Both the position numbers and the translations under genes were made by a program. 46,542 nucleotides of DNA from Candidatus Saccharimonadota bacterium (GTDB lineage: Bacteria; Patescibacteriota; Saccharimonadia; Saccharimonadales; Saccharimonadaceae): positions 1 to 46,542 of the forward strand of contig JAEEUB010000005.1 in assembly GCA_016286785.1 (NCBI GenBank). Reading direction: 5' to 3'. Positions within the stretch are counted from its first letter, which is position 1. Every line of letters starts with the position of its first letter. This document shows positions 16,720-24,529 of the stretch, piece by piece. A model generated the notes under the pieces. It saw nothing but the letters and a program-made list of their open reading frames with translations, was not told where the DNA came from and searched no databases.

Positions 16720-17610
16720 TTATAATGAAACTGCAATTGACCGAATTTGTTTATTGGTTAGGGCGCCGAGAGTGGTATTAATTTTATATACGATGCCGCC
16801 ATTTACCCATGCGGCATTGTTGCCACTAATATAAATAGTGATTCCCTGTTCGCGTACGACGGTGTAGTTTTCCTTCCATTCTGGTTGGACGTAATTAGAA
16901 AGAAGTGCGCTTGAATCCCATGATGATTTTTCTTCAATCAGGGTAAACGCCCCGGCCGGGTCGCCGCTTGTAAAATCTAGAATTATTTTTTTCTCTTCTG
17001 ATGTAATGCTGGAAATATTATAGCCGCGTGGCACGTATCCTGGATAGGAGGCATTGATGCCCGTTTGCATGGCGGCTACTCTTAGCGATATATCTGGCAT
17101 ATTAAGATTTACAAAATAGACAATGGCGAAAACTGCTGCCGTAGTGCAAGCTAGAGCTAGCATTACGCGCCCAAAACCAAAATGCATTTTGTCCATGCGT
17201 TTGTTTTTTGCATGAGTAGGCTTTTGCTGAAAATCGCTAGTTTCGGCTGCGGCCAGGGCTTTTTTGATGGCTCGATCCTTAAGCTCTTTGGCAGATGGTT
17301 GAGTGGCTGTTGCGGCTGCTTTATTTCTTGCTTGCATTTTGGCATTTGCGGAAGCCTGAAGCGGATGTTGCATTGGCGCTTGATCTATTTGCTGGGCCAT
17401 AGTAGTGATGGATTGAGCCATACTGGCTTTGTTAGTAGTAGTAGCTTTGGTAGCGGGATAATGAAAATGGGTAATCCTCGGTGTCATTTTTACTGGTACA
17501 GTCATATCGTTAACCCTTGTGGGGCGTTTAACGTATCTCCTATTTAGGGTAGTCGAAGCCTGCACTTTTCGGTGTGCATTCGGGGCTTGTTGACTATCGG
17601 ATTTTTGCAT
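16720..17610 (-). CDS. Single-pass membrane protein with DUF4367-like extracellular domain
   Basis: 296 residues. The first about 145 residues are low-complexity, rich in Ala/Gln/Lys/Thr and positively charged, likely disordered and cytoplasmic. One membrane helix (about 150-170, GRVMLALACTTAAVFAIVYFV). The outer part (about 180-296) has the DUF4367-type pattern: YPGYVPRGYNISSI, KKIILDFTSG, a central ITIYISGNNAAWVNGGIVYKI strand pair, and a short end after LTNKQI. DUF4367 domains are extracytoplasmic and poorly understood. AGAGG six bases before ATG marks the start. The gene converges with gltX with a 50-base gap and no clear terminator. Confidence 0.7.
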   Translation of the reverse strand: MQKSDSQQAPNAHRKVQASTTLNRRYVKRPTRVNDMTVPVKMTPRITHFHYPATKATTTNKASMAQSITTMAQQIDQAPMQHPLQASANAKMQARNKAAATATQPSAKELKDRAIKKALAAAETSDFQQKPTHAKNKRMDKMHFGFGRVMLALACTTAAVFAIVYFVNLNMPDISLRVAAMQTGINASYPGYVPRGYNISSITSEEKKIILDFTSGDPAGAFTLIEEKSSWDSSALLSNYVQPEWKENYTVVREQGITIYISGNNAAWVNGGIVYKINTTLGALTNKQIRSIAVSL

Positions 17611-17739
17611 ATTGTACCTCTTTTATATCTTATTCCATCATAACCTTTTTATGCTAAAAATGCAAGAGCTAATTTTTACAATTATTATGGTATAATAATT
17701 GTAAAATAATCTGCAAGTATTTATTTGCGGGTTTGAAGA

Positions 17740-19239
17740 ATGGCTACTATGGATCAAGAAAAAACTAAACGTGTTCAACACCTCAAAATAATAGCATCAG
17801 AGATAGTTATGGTAATCGCGGTTATTTTTACTGTGTTAATACTTGTTTTGATTGTGTCTGGCTATTGGCTAGGTGCAGATTTTAAAGTGGAGCGCCAGGG
17901 ACTACTTCAGGTTTCTTCGATTCCAACCGGTGCCGATGTATATATAGATGGCGATTCTGCTTGGTTTCAGCGTACTAATACCTCTAAAACCTTGTCAAGT
18001 GGCGAACATTCAGTGACATTATCTAAGGACGGTTACGATACGTGGTCAAAGAAAATCATGGTACGCGAAGGGTTACTTTATCGCCTGCATTATCCGCGCC
18101 TATTTTTGAACGAGCGCGAGGTGGAGGCTGTGTCTGAGGTTGGTAGCGCCTCTTTTGCTACAATTTCTCCGGATAGAAATATATTGCTTCTCGCCAATTC
18201 AACTCTGGAATGGGAAATTTTGCCGCTAAATAACGAAAAAATTAAACCACGCAAGATTGACGTTGGTAAGGTGTTTGAGAATATGAATTCTGATAATGAC
18301 GATAGTGTAGCTTGGCAAATATTGTCTGCTGATTGGGCGAAAGACAATGCTCATGTGCTGTTTAAGATAAAAAACTTGGAAAAGATTGAATGGGTAATGC
18401 TTGATATTGACAATGTAAAAGATAGCATTAATCTATCAAAAAAATTTGATATGGTTTTTGATGACATTCAGATTATGAATAATTCTGCTAATATCTTGAT
18501 TGGCCTGCAGGGGCAGAATTTACGAAAGATAGATATTTCTAGCGAACAAGTCTCCGCAATACTAGCAGAAGGTGTTATGTCCTTAGACCATTTTGAAAAT
18601 GAAGTAATTTTTGTAGCTGAGCGAAAAAACGATGAAGCGGAAACATCTGAGGAATTAAAGGAAAATGATGATTTGGAAGCGAATGAACACGCTATGAACG
18701 GCGAGGGTGAGAGGGGGGTTCAAAGCCAAAAAAGATATGCGCTCTATCTTTTAGATATGGGCAACGGCAAAACTAAAGAATTGGAATCACTAGATAATCC
18801 GGCTAAGGTAACACTCAGTAAGTTTTATGATGATAGATACATTACTACTGTTTGGGAAAATGATGTTGCGTTATATAGTGAAAATGATTTTGTTAAGATG
18901 AATGAGTTTGCTCTTGGATTTAACCCTGTTAATGTTAAGGTTGGCCATAACGGGGAGTTTATAGTTTTAACTAATGGCTCTAAAATAGCTACCCTTGATA
19001 TGGAGGCTTTAGCTGTAAAAGAATGGGACACGGAGAGCTTAGATTTTGGATGGATAGATGATGATATGATTTATTCGATAACTAGTGGTAATCTATTAGT
19101 ATACGATTTTGATGGGCTAAACAAGCGAGAGCTCGCCAAAAATGTAACGGGAAGCTTCCCTATTACTATTACCGAAAACAAGTGGATGTATTATCTTCGC
19201 GACGGAAAACTAATTCGTGAGTGGTTGATTAAAAAATAA
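17740..19239 (+). CDS. Membrane-anchored PEGA-domain protein with propeller-like repeats
   Basis: 499 residues. One membrane helix near the N-terminus (about 22-46, IVMVIAVIFTVLILVLIVSGYWL), so the rest is outside. Residues of about 58-110 form a PEGA domain (LLQVSSIPTGADVYIDGD, then LSSGEHSVTLSKDGYDTW), a module common in surface-layer proteins. Residues of about 125-499 look like a beta-propeller or WD-like repeat region with an acidic, poorly conserved loop (about 295-330). A TGG-TATAAT box at 17691-17696 is 43 bases upstream, so it has a leader, but only a weak GAAG precedes ATG. ATG three codons further in is an alternative start. Convergent with the sortase gene. Confidence 0.8.
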   Translation: MATMDQEKTKRVQHLKIIASEIVMVIAVIFTVLILVLIVSGYWLGADFKVERQGLLQVSSIPTGADVYIDGDSAWFQRTNTSKTLSSGEHSVTLSKDGYDTWSKKIMVREGLLYRLHYPRLFLNEREVEAVSEVGSASFATISPDRNILLLANSTLEWEILPLNNEKIKPRKIDVGKVFENMNSDNDDSVAWQILSADWAKDNAHVLFKIKNLEKIEWVMLDIDNVKDSINLSKKFDMVFDDIQIMNNSANILIGLQGQNLRKIDISSEQVSAILAEGVMSLDHFENEVIFVAERKNDEAETSEELKENDDLEANEHAMNGEGERGVQSQKRYALYLLDMGNGKTKELESLDNPAKVTLSKFYDDRYITTVWENDVALYSENDFVKMNEFALGFNPVNVKVGHNGEFIVLTNGSKIATLDMEALAVKEWDTESLDFGWIDDDMIYSITSGNLLVYDFDGLNKRELAKNVTGSFPITITENKWMYYLRDGKLIREWLIKK

Positions 19240-19259
19240 TACTAATTAGCAGTAAGTCA

Positions 19260-20450
19260 TTAATTGCCGGTGAGCCAGTTCCAGATTCCTTCGAAGAATG
19301 ATGGTTCATTGGATGGCATTTCTTGGTCTAGGTTTTGATCTACTGTAACTGGATTTTTGGAGGATTCGGCAGTATCGGGATTTGGCGAGATCTGCTCGGC
19401 AGTAACTAGTAAGCGGTAGCGGGATGTGCCAAGAGGCGTACAGGTAACTAAGGTTAGTATTGGCTTGTCGGTATTTACGACTAAGGCCGCTACGTTAGTG
19501 GGCTCAACTACTTCTTTCTTTGTAACTCTGTAGGTGTAGCGCACCGAGTTGTAATTAATATAGATTAGGTCACCATCGTTTAGTCTTTCTAACCCAGAAA
19601 AAATATATTTATAGGGATTAGAACTGTAAATGTCTCCTGCGGAATGGCCGGTTATTACCAGGTTGCCTATTTCGCCTGGATAGGCACTGGCGCCAGCAAT
19701 GCGATAATGCGCTACTCCATTATTCATGCTAGCCATAACATCAGAAAGCTGGACTCCAAAATGAACGGGGACATCAATATTAAGTTTTGGGATGATGAGG
19801 CGTGGTTCTGGTGAAATGGTCTGAGTGATGGTTGGATCGATGGCTTCAATCTCGGAAGCTGGCGAATTACCAGGAGAGACGTAAGCCATGATGGGGGCAA
19901 AAATTAATCGGTTATATTGCAAGAATAGAATTATCAAAACTACTACTATTCCGGCTATAATCGGAATGAGATGTCTGTGACGATGGGAAAACTTGGCGTT
20001 TTCGGTTGCTTTTTTACGTATTTTTTGACGCAAATTATCCTTAATCGTAGAATCCTGACTCGTTATGTCATTGTCTGTTCCAAGAGTTAAGCCGTTGGTT
20101 TTATTTGTCTTAATGCTGGACTTAGCGATTTTAGTAAGTATTTCTTCTTCTTCGGCCCTTTCCCTTTCATCCTTTAGGCGTTCTCTTGCAATGTAGTTTT
20201 GTGCAGCTCTAGAATAATAATCATTGTAGTATTTTTGGTAATAATTTTGCCAGGCCGAATGGTATTTTTTCCAGGATTCAGAATTAAGCCTGCTAAGCTC
20301 GTTTTTAAGATGAGCTTTATTTTTGCTGGCTTCTTTTCTAGCCTCATTAGCGGACTTGGCATAGGCTGCCAAAACTCTTTTTCTGGCGATTGCTGCTGCG
20401 GTTTGTCGCTGAAGGTCACTTGAAGACCGCCCACCGTTTTTAGAATCCAT
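19260..20450 (-). CDS. Sortase with a long cytoplasmic N-terminus
   Basis: 396 residues. Sortases are membrane cysteine transpeptidases that cut LPxTG-type motifs and link proteins to the envelope. Catalytic residues visible: H269 in VITGHSAGD, C337 in LTLVTCTPLGTSRYRL and an arginine at 344 or 346. The TLVTC-TPxGTxRYRL pattern resembles class D/E-type housekeeping sortases. A membrane helix (about 161-180) is preceded by an unusually long charged, Tyr/Ala/Lys-rich cytoplasmic part (1-155) likely forming coiled coil. A substrate with LPITG lies at 14144. TGG-TATAAT at 20462-20457 is six bases before ATG, so it is probably leaderless. Confidence 0.93.
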   Translation of the reverse strand: MDSKNGGRSSSDLQRQTAAAIARKRVLAAYAKSANEARKEASKNKAHLKNELSRLNSESWKKYHSAWQNYYQKYYNDYYSRAAQNYIARERLKDERERAEEEEILTKIAKSSIKTNKTNGLTLGTDNDITSQDSTIKDNLRQKIRKKATENAKFSHRHRHLIPIIAGIVVVLIILFLQYNRLIFAPIMAYVSPGNSPASEIEAIDPTITQTISPEPRLIIPKLNIDVPVHFGVQLSDVMASMNNGVAHYRIAGASAYPGEIGNLVITGHSAGDIYSSNPYKYIFSGLERLNDGDLIYINYNSVRYTYRVTKKEVVEPTNVAALVVNTDKPILTLVTCTPLGTSRYRLLVTAEQISPNPDTAESSKNPVTVDQNLDQEMPSNEPSFFEGIWNWLTGN

Positions 20451-20495
20451 AGATTAATTATACCATATTATGATGTGGCTTTAAATGTAAAGAAA

Positions 20496-20517
20496 AAGCG
20501 CCCGTTAACGGACGCTT
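20496..20517 (-). terminator. Intrinsic hairpin upstream of the sortase gene
   Basis: AAGCGTCCG-TTAA-CGGGCGCTT followed by TTTCTTT on the minus strand; on the plus strand the stem has a mismatch, so the minus strand is favoured. It would stop minus-strand readthrough before the sortase promoter. Confidence 0.6.
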
Positions 20518-20569
20518 CAGGCCTAATAATTCTAGATAGACCGCGGAGTTAAACATTTTTTATCTGACC

Positions 20570-20598
20570 TTGCAAAAAGGTTATCTTGATGGTAAAAT
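20570..20598 (+). promoter_or_regulatory. Promoter of tRNA-Leu
   Basis: TTGCAA at 20570-20575, 17-base spacer, TAAAAT at 20593-20598, ten bases before the tRNA. Confidence 0.7.
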
Positions 20599-20607
20599 GG
20601 TAGCGTT

Positions 20608-20694
20608 GGGCGAATGGCGGAATTGGTAGACGCGGTAGACTCAAAATCTGCTGGCCGTAAGGTCGTGAGGGTTCAAGTCCCTCTTTGCCCACCA
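20608..20694 (+). tRNA. tRNA-Leu (anticodon CAA)
   Basis: Class II tRNA of 87 nt including encoded CCA. Acceptor GGGCGAA with TTTGCCC, D arm GGCGGAATTGGTAGACGC, anticodon loop CTCAAAA (anticodon CAA, reading TTG), a variable arm, and T arm GAGGG-TTCAAGT-CCCTC. Own promoter and terminator. Confidence 0.96.
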
Positions 20695-20695
20695 A

Positions 20696-20716
20696 AAGGC
20701 CGAGGGGCCTTATTTT
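20696..20716 (+). terminator. Terminator of tRNA-Leu
   Basis: AAGGCC-GAGG-GGCCTT followed by ATTTT directly after the CCA end. Confidence 0.7.
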
Positions 20717-20918
20717 GTTGCTTTTTTAAAGATTTATGTTGGACGCGAAGTTGAGGAGGTGTGGCTTTTAAAGAGTGGGTTTCCTAGCCTTCTGTGCTGC
20801 GCACATGATTGCCCGGAGAGTTTTAGGCAGGAGATTGAGGCTGCGCTCAGTCAAGAGAGGGCGGAGACGAATCTTCTCTCTGGTCTGTGGCTCGTGCTGC
20901 CAACTAGGCCATTAGGCC
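20717..20918. other. Unexplained GC-rich stretch between tRNA-Leu and lepA
   Basis: About 200 bases, visibly richer in G and C than the coding DNA around it. An open frame on the plus strand runs through the downstream terminator and looks unlike a protein gene. Possible pairings include GGCAG near 20830 with CTGCC near 20900, and AGAGAG with CTCTCT inside. A plus-strand transcript would end at the terminator at 20919-20944. No known RNA family signature (SRP, RNase P, 6S, tmRNA) was recognised. Confidence 0.4.
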
Positions 20919-20944
20919 AAAAGCGCCCAGCGATGGGCGCTTTT
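20919..20944. terminator. Bidirectional terminator at the lepA 3' end
   Basis: AAAAGCGCCCA and TGGGCGCTTTT pair across a GCGA tetraloop with T-runs on both strands. The lepA stop codon touches the stem. Confidence 0.8.
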
Positions 20945-22767
20945 TAATCTCTTTTTAGCATTACGGTAAAAGCTTCTGATGGTATATCTATCTTTCCAAA
21001 ACGTTTCATACGCGCTTTGCCACGCTTTTGTTTTTCGAGTAGTTTAGCTTTTCTGTCTCTGTCTCCGGTGTGAATCTTGACGGTTACGTCTTTGCGGTAT
21101 GCGCCGATAGTTTCTCTTGCGATAATACGTGCTCCAATTGCGGCCTGCAAGGCAACTTCGTAATTTTGACGCGGAATTACAGACTTTAATTTTTTTGTGA
21201 CTTCTCGGCCAATTTCGTCAGCTTCGGTTCTATGCGCCATAACAGACAAAGCGTCGATTTTGTGGCCACCTACCAAAAAATCAATTCTAACTAAATCTTC
21301 TGCCTTGTAGCCATTAAGTTCGTAGTTAAAAGATGCGTAACCACTAGTAACCGATTTTAGTTGATCGTAAAAATCAGTAAGAAGATTAGCCATCGGTGCT
21401 TCAAAATCTATAATTGCTCTGGATTCGATATAACTTAGATTTGTTTGGTGGCCGCGTTTTTCATTAATTAGATTTAAGACATTACCAATCATCTCTTTTG
21501 GTAAAATAATCTCGCCCTTTACCCATGGTTCTCGGATTTCTTGAACTTCGCTAATATCGGGCAGGTCGGCGGCTGATTTGATTTCTAGTAATTCCCCGCT
21601 ACTAATCAGTACTTCGTAATTTGTGCTAGGGTTAGTGACGATTAAATCAAGATTAAATTCTCGTTCTAGTCTTTCGCGGATAATGTCCATATGGAGTAGC
21701 CCCAAAAAGCCAATTCTAAGCCCGAATCCCAAAACTGGTGAATTTTCCGGTTCAAATCTTAGCGCCGAATCGGACAAACTAAGCTTTTCTACGGCTTCCT
21801 TTAAATCTTTGTATTGATCATTTGAGACTGGAAAAAACCCGGCATAAACGAACGGAAGGACGTTTTTGTAGCCTGGTAGAGGTGTTACTTCTTTGCCATT
21901 TACGTCTATAATTTGATGAGTTTTTCCGTCGATAGAGATGTCTTTGGCTAAGGTTACGGTATCACCAACTTTTGCTTCGCGGGTGGTTTTAAGATTAGTG
22001 ACGATGTATCCAATTTCGCCGGTTTTTAGAGCGTTACTTGGTGACATTTTTGGGGTCAAAATGCCAACCTCTAGTGCTAGGCCTTTAGTTTCTGCTGCCA
22101 TCATTAAGATTTCGGAATTCTTTGGTATCTCACCTTCAAAAATCCTGACGTATAAAACTACTCCACGGTAGTCGTCGAAATATGAATCAAAAATCAGGGC
22201 TTTGGTTTGACTGGGCTTTGGAGTGACATTAACTGGGCTTGGACCATTTTCCACTACGGCGTCTAGGATTTTGTCAACTCCGAGCCCGGTTTTACCTGAT
22301 GCTAGGATGATTTCTTCGCGTTTACATCCGAGTAGATTTATGATTTGCGCCGAAACTTTGTCTACGTCAGCTGCTGGTAGATCGACTTTATTGATGACTG
22401 GTATGATTGTAAGATCCTGTTCTAGGGCTAGATATACGTTAGCTAAAGTCTGAGCCTGAATTCCTTGAGTGGCATCAACTACCAACACTGCTGATTCTAC
22501 GGCCTGCAAAGATCTTGAAACTTCGTATGAGAAATCTACGTGGCCTGGGGTATCAATAAGATTTAAAGTGTGGTTTTTCCAATGCATCGTTACGGGTGTT
22601 AACTTGATTGTAATTCCCTTTTCTCGTTCTAATTCCATAGAATCAAGAAGTTGCGATTTCATTTCGCGTTTAGAAACTGTCCCTGTTAACTCCATCATGC
22701 GATCTGCAATTGTGGATTTGCCGTGATCGATATGAGCAATAATACAAAAATTCCGAATCTTCTCCAT
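20944..22767 (-). CDS. lepA: Elongation factor 4 (LepA)
   Basis: 607 residues, normal length. Ribosome-bound translational GTPase affecting translocation and initiation. G1 is HIDHGKSTIADRMME (about 12-26), followed by DTPGHVDFSYEVSRSL and NKVDLP. The lepA-specific C-terminal domain is present (GGHKIDALSVMAHR, IGARIIARETIGAYRKDVTVK, and RDRKAKLLEKQKRGKARMK near the end). A TATAAT box at 22781-22776 lies eight bases before ATG without a Shine-Dalgarno, so it is probably leaderless. Confidence 0.97.
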   Translation of the reverse strand: MEKIRNFCIIAHIDHGKSTIADRMMELTGTVSKREMKSQLLDSMELEREKGITIKLTPVTMHWKNHTLNLIDTPGHVDFSYEVSRSLQAVESAVLVVDATQGIQAQTLANVYLALEQDLTIIPVINKVDLPAADVDKVSAQIINLLGCKREEIILASGKTGLGVDKILDAVVENGPSPVNVTPKPSQTKALIFDSYFDDYRGVVLYVRIFEGEIPKNSEILMMAAETKGLALEVGILTPKMSPSNALKTGEIGYIVTNLKTTREAKVGDTVTLAKDISIDGKTHQIIDVNGKEVTPLPGYKNVLPFVYAGFFPVSNDQYKDLKEAVEKLSLSDSALRFEPENSPVLGFGLRIGFLGLLHMDIIRERLEREFNLDLIVTNPSTNYEVLISSGELLEIKSAADLPDISEVQEIREPWVKGEIILPKEMIGNVLNLINEKRGHQTNLSYIESRAIIDFEAPMANLLTDFYDQLKSVTSGYASFNYELNGYKAEDLVRIDFLVGGHKIDALSVMAHRTEADEIGREVTKKLKSVIPRQNYEVALQAAIGARIIARETIGAYRKDVTVKIHTGDRDRKAKLLEKQKRGKARMKRFGKIDIPSEAFTVMLKRD

Positions 22768-22821
22768 ATTCTTATATTATACAATATTTTTTATTTTATT
22801 CTAGCTAAGAAAACAGTCTAT

Positions 22822-24393
22822 TTACCAGTATTTTACGATAACGCTAAGGTAATAAACTATGACGAATAGTCCGATTGCGACAGATAGAGTGACGATGATA
22901 TTGTTAATGAATGACTTATTGTCTTCTGATTCGGATTTGGCCAGCTTAGTTGATTGGCTATTTGTATTTGTTACTATAGAATCTTGATTGTCGTTAAATG
23001 CAATTATCCTGTCATCACCCTTACTGGTTTCTACTATTGTGACCGGGAGCGAGCTGTTTGGTTGTGCAGGTGTGGCCGATTCTACTGATGCTGAAGAGTT
23101 TGGGGTTGTTGAAACTTTTTGTTGCTCAGTTGACTTAGTGGTGGTTTTGACATTTGTCTTGGCTTTAGCTTCTGCTTCGGCCTTAGCCTTGGCTTCTGCT
23201 TCGGCCTTAGCCTTGGCCTCTGCTTCGGCCTTAGCCTTGGCCTCTGCTTCGGCTTTAGCCTTGGCCTCGGCGGCAGCTTTAGCTTTAGTCTTAGCTTCTG
23301 CTTCGGCCTTAGCCTTGGCCTCGGCGGCAGCTTTAGCTTTAGCCTCGGCGGCAGCCTTAGCTTTGGCCTCGGCGGCGGCCTTGGCCTTAGCTTCGGCTTT
23401 GGCTTTAGCTTCTGCTTCGGCCTTAGCTTTGGCTTTAGCTTCTGCTTCGGCCTTAGCCTTGGCCTCGGCGGCAGCTTTAGCTTTGGCACGATTGTTTGCA
23501 TCGGTTTTAGCATTATAATTAGTTACTTTATAAACGGAATAATGTTTCCCATCTGGTGCGCTATTAAACAATATGTATGGAGTACCATTTGCATCGAAAT
23601 CCATGCCCTCTATTTCGCTATATCCGGGTTTAATGTAAAAAGCATTTATAAAATTGCCGCTTAGATCGAATTGATAAATGACATTTGCTTTGTTGCCGAT
23701 GTTTTTGTTACAGAAATCGATGTTTTCTTGGGAACTTAGACTGTTGCATGGCGCCCAGGCAAGCCTGTAAAGATAGCCGTTCGAAAATGCGACATCTTGA
23801 TTTATTAGTCTGTGTCCAGCATCGAATGATTTTAATAGTTTAAAGTTACTGTTTAAAATTCTGCCTGAGGATTTGCCGCTACCGCTAGTTTGAATATACC
23901 AATCATCTTTGGCATCATAGGCGATGCCTGTCGCAGACTGGCCTTCCGTTATTTTGCCAACATATTTACCATTATCAGCATTAAATAGATGTTTAGTGGC
24001 TCCGTCTACAACAACAATTTGATTTTTTTTGCTGTTCCAAGCGGTTCCGTTGCCGTGGCCAATATTGTGCTTTGTTTTCCAGGCCGGGGTGGAACTAGGA
24101 TTCTTGCGGCTTGTAGCTACAATCCAGCCCGTATTATTGTTTTTGGAATGCGCTTGTGTTACGACGAAGTATTTATCCGTTACTGCAAGGCTCTGAGATG
24201 AGTCGATCGTGTTGTCTATTTCTGTGCCAACATATACTAGGGACAGATTAAGGCTTGTCATTTTTGAAGACGGAAGGTTAGCAATTTTGCTGTTTAAGGC
24301 TTTTGACGGTTGGTTACAGAACAGTGGCAGTACGCCAGGGGTGATTAATCCTAGAATCAATAAAAGATTTATTATAAGTTTCCTGATTTTCAT
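22822..24393 (-). CDS. Secreted propeller-like protein with Ala/Lys/Glu-rich stalk and C-terminal membrane helix
   Basis: About 523 residues from ATG at 24393; a TTG two codons earlier (24399) sits at better spacing from AGAAAGG and may be used instead. Signal peptide (MKIRKLIINLLLILGLITPG). Residues of about 40-290 look like a beta-propeller of NHL or six-bladed type (VYVGTEIDNTIDSSQSLAVTD, GHGNGTAWNSKKNQIVVVDG, GYSEIEGMDFDANGTPYILF). A region of about 115 residues is built from AKAKAEAE-type units, likely a long helical or coiled stalk. A Ser/Thr/Asn linker and a C-terminal membrane helix (FINNIIVTLSVAIGLFVIVYYL) follow. The design is a propeller head held away from the cell by a rod. No LPxTG motif was seen. 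Confidence 0.8.
   Translation of the reverse strand: MKIRKLIINLLLILGLITPGVLPLFCNQPSKALNSKIANLPSSKMTSLNLSLVYVGTEIDNTIDSSQSLAVTDKYFVVTQAHSKNNNTGWIVATSRKNPSSTPAWKTKHNIGHGNGTAWNSKKNQIVVVDGATKHLFNADNGKYVGKITEGQSATGIAYDAKDDWYIQTSGSGKSSGRILNSNFKLLKSFDAGHRLINQDVAFSNGYLYRLAWAPCNSLSSQENIDFCNKNIGNKANVIYQFDLSGNFINAFYIKPGYSEIEGMDFDANGTPYILFNSAPDGKHYSVYKVTNYNAKTDANNRAKAKAAAEAKAKAEAEAKAKAKAEAEAKAKAEAKAKAAAEAKAKAAAEAKAKAAAEAKAKAEAEAKTKAKAAAEAKAKAEAEAKAKAEAEAKAKAEAEAKAKAEAEAKAKTNVKTTTKSTEQQKVSTTPNSSASVESATPAQPNSSLPVTIVETSKGDDRIIAFNDNQDSIVTNTNSQSTKLAKSESEDNKSFINNIIVTLSVAIGLFVIVYYLSVIVKYW
23155..23495. repeat. In-frame tandem repeat coding the Ala/Lys/Glu stalk
   Basis: Degenerate repetition of short units coding AKA, AEA and AAEAK blocks. 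Units are multiples of three, so unit gain or loss keeps the frame and would change stalk length. Long open frames on the other strand and in other frames here are by-products of the repeat. Confidence 0.8.
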
Positions 24394-24481
24394 AGCCAAT
24401 AAAACCTTTCTCTATATTATGACATGATGAACTTACATCTATATTATATCATACTAATGGTAAAAATGCAATAATTAGACA

Positions 24482-24517
24482 AAAAAATACTCCAATTTGC
24501 AAATTGGAGTATTTTTT
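24482..24517. terminator. Bidirectional terminator behind pnp
   Basis: A perfectly palindromic 36-base hairpin (AAAAAATACTCCAATTT with its complement around GC) carrying T-runs on both strands, 12 bases behind the pnp stop. Confidence 0.85.
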
Positions 24518-24529
24518 GTAAACTTTAGT

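Noticed and set aside
20759-20947. 62-residue plus-strand frame between tRNA-Leu and lepA
   Set aside because: It reads through the terminator hairpin, has no ribosome binding site and no protein-like composition; more likely non-coding.
22988-23518. Long plus-strand frames opposite the Ala/Lys/Glu stalk
   Set aside because: They are Ala/Ser/Leu-only by-products of a coding repeat on the minus strand.
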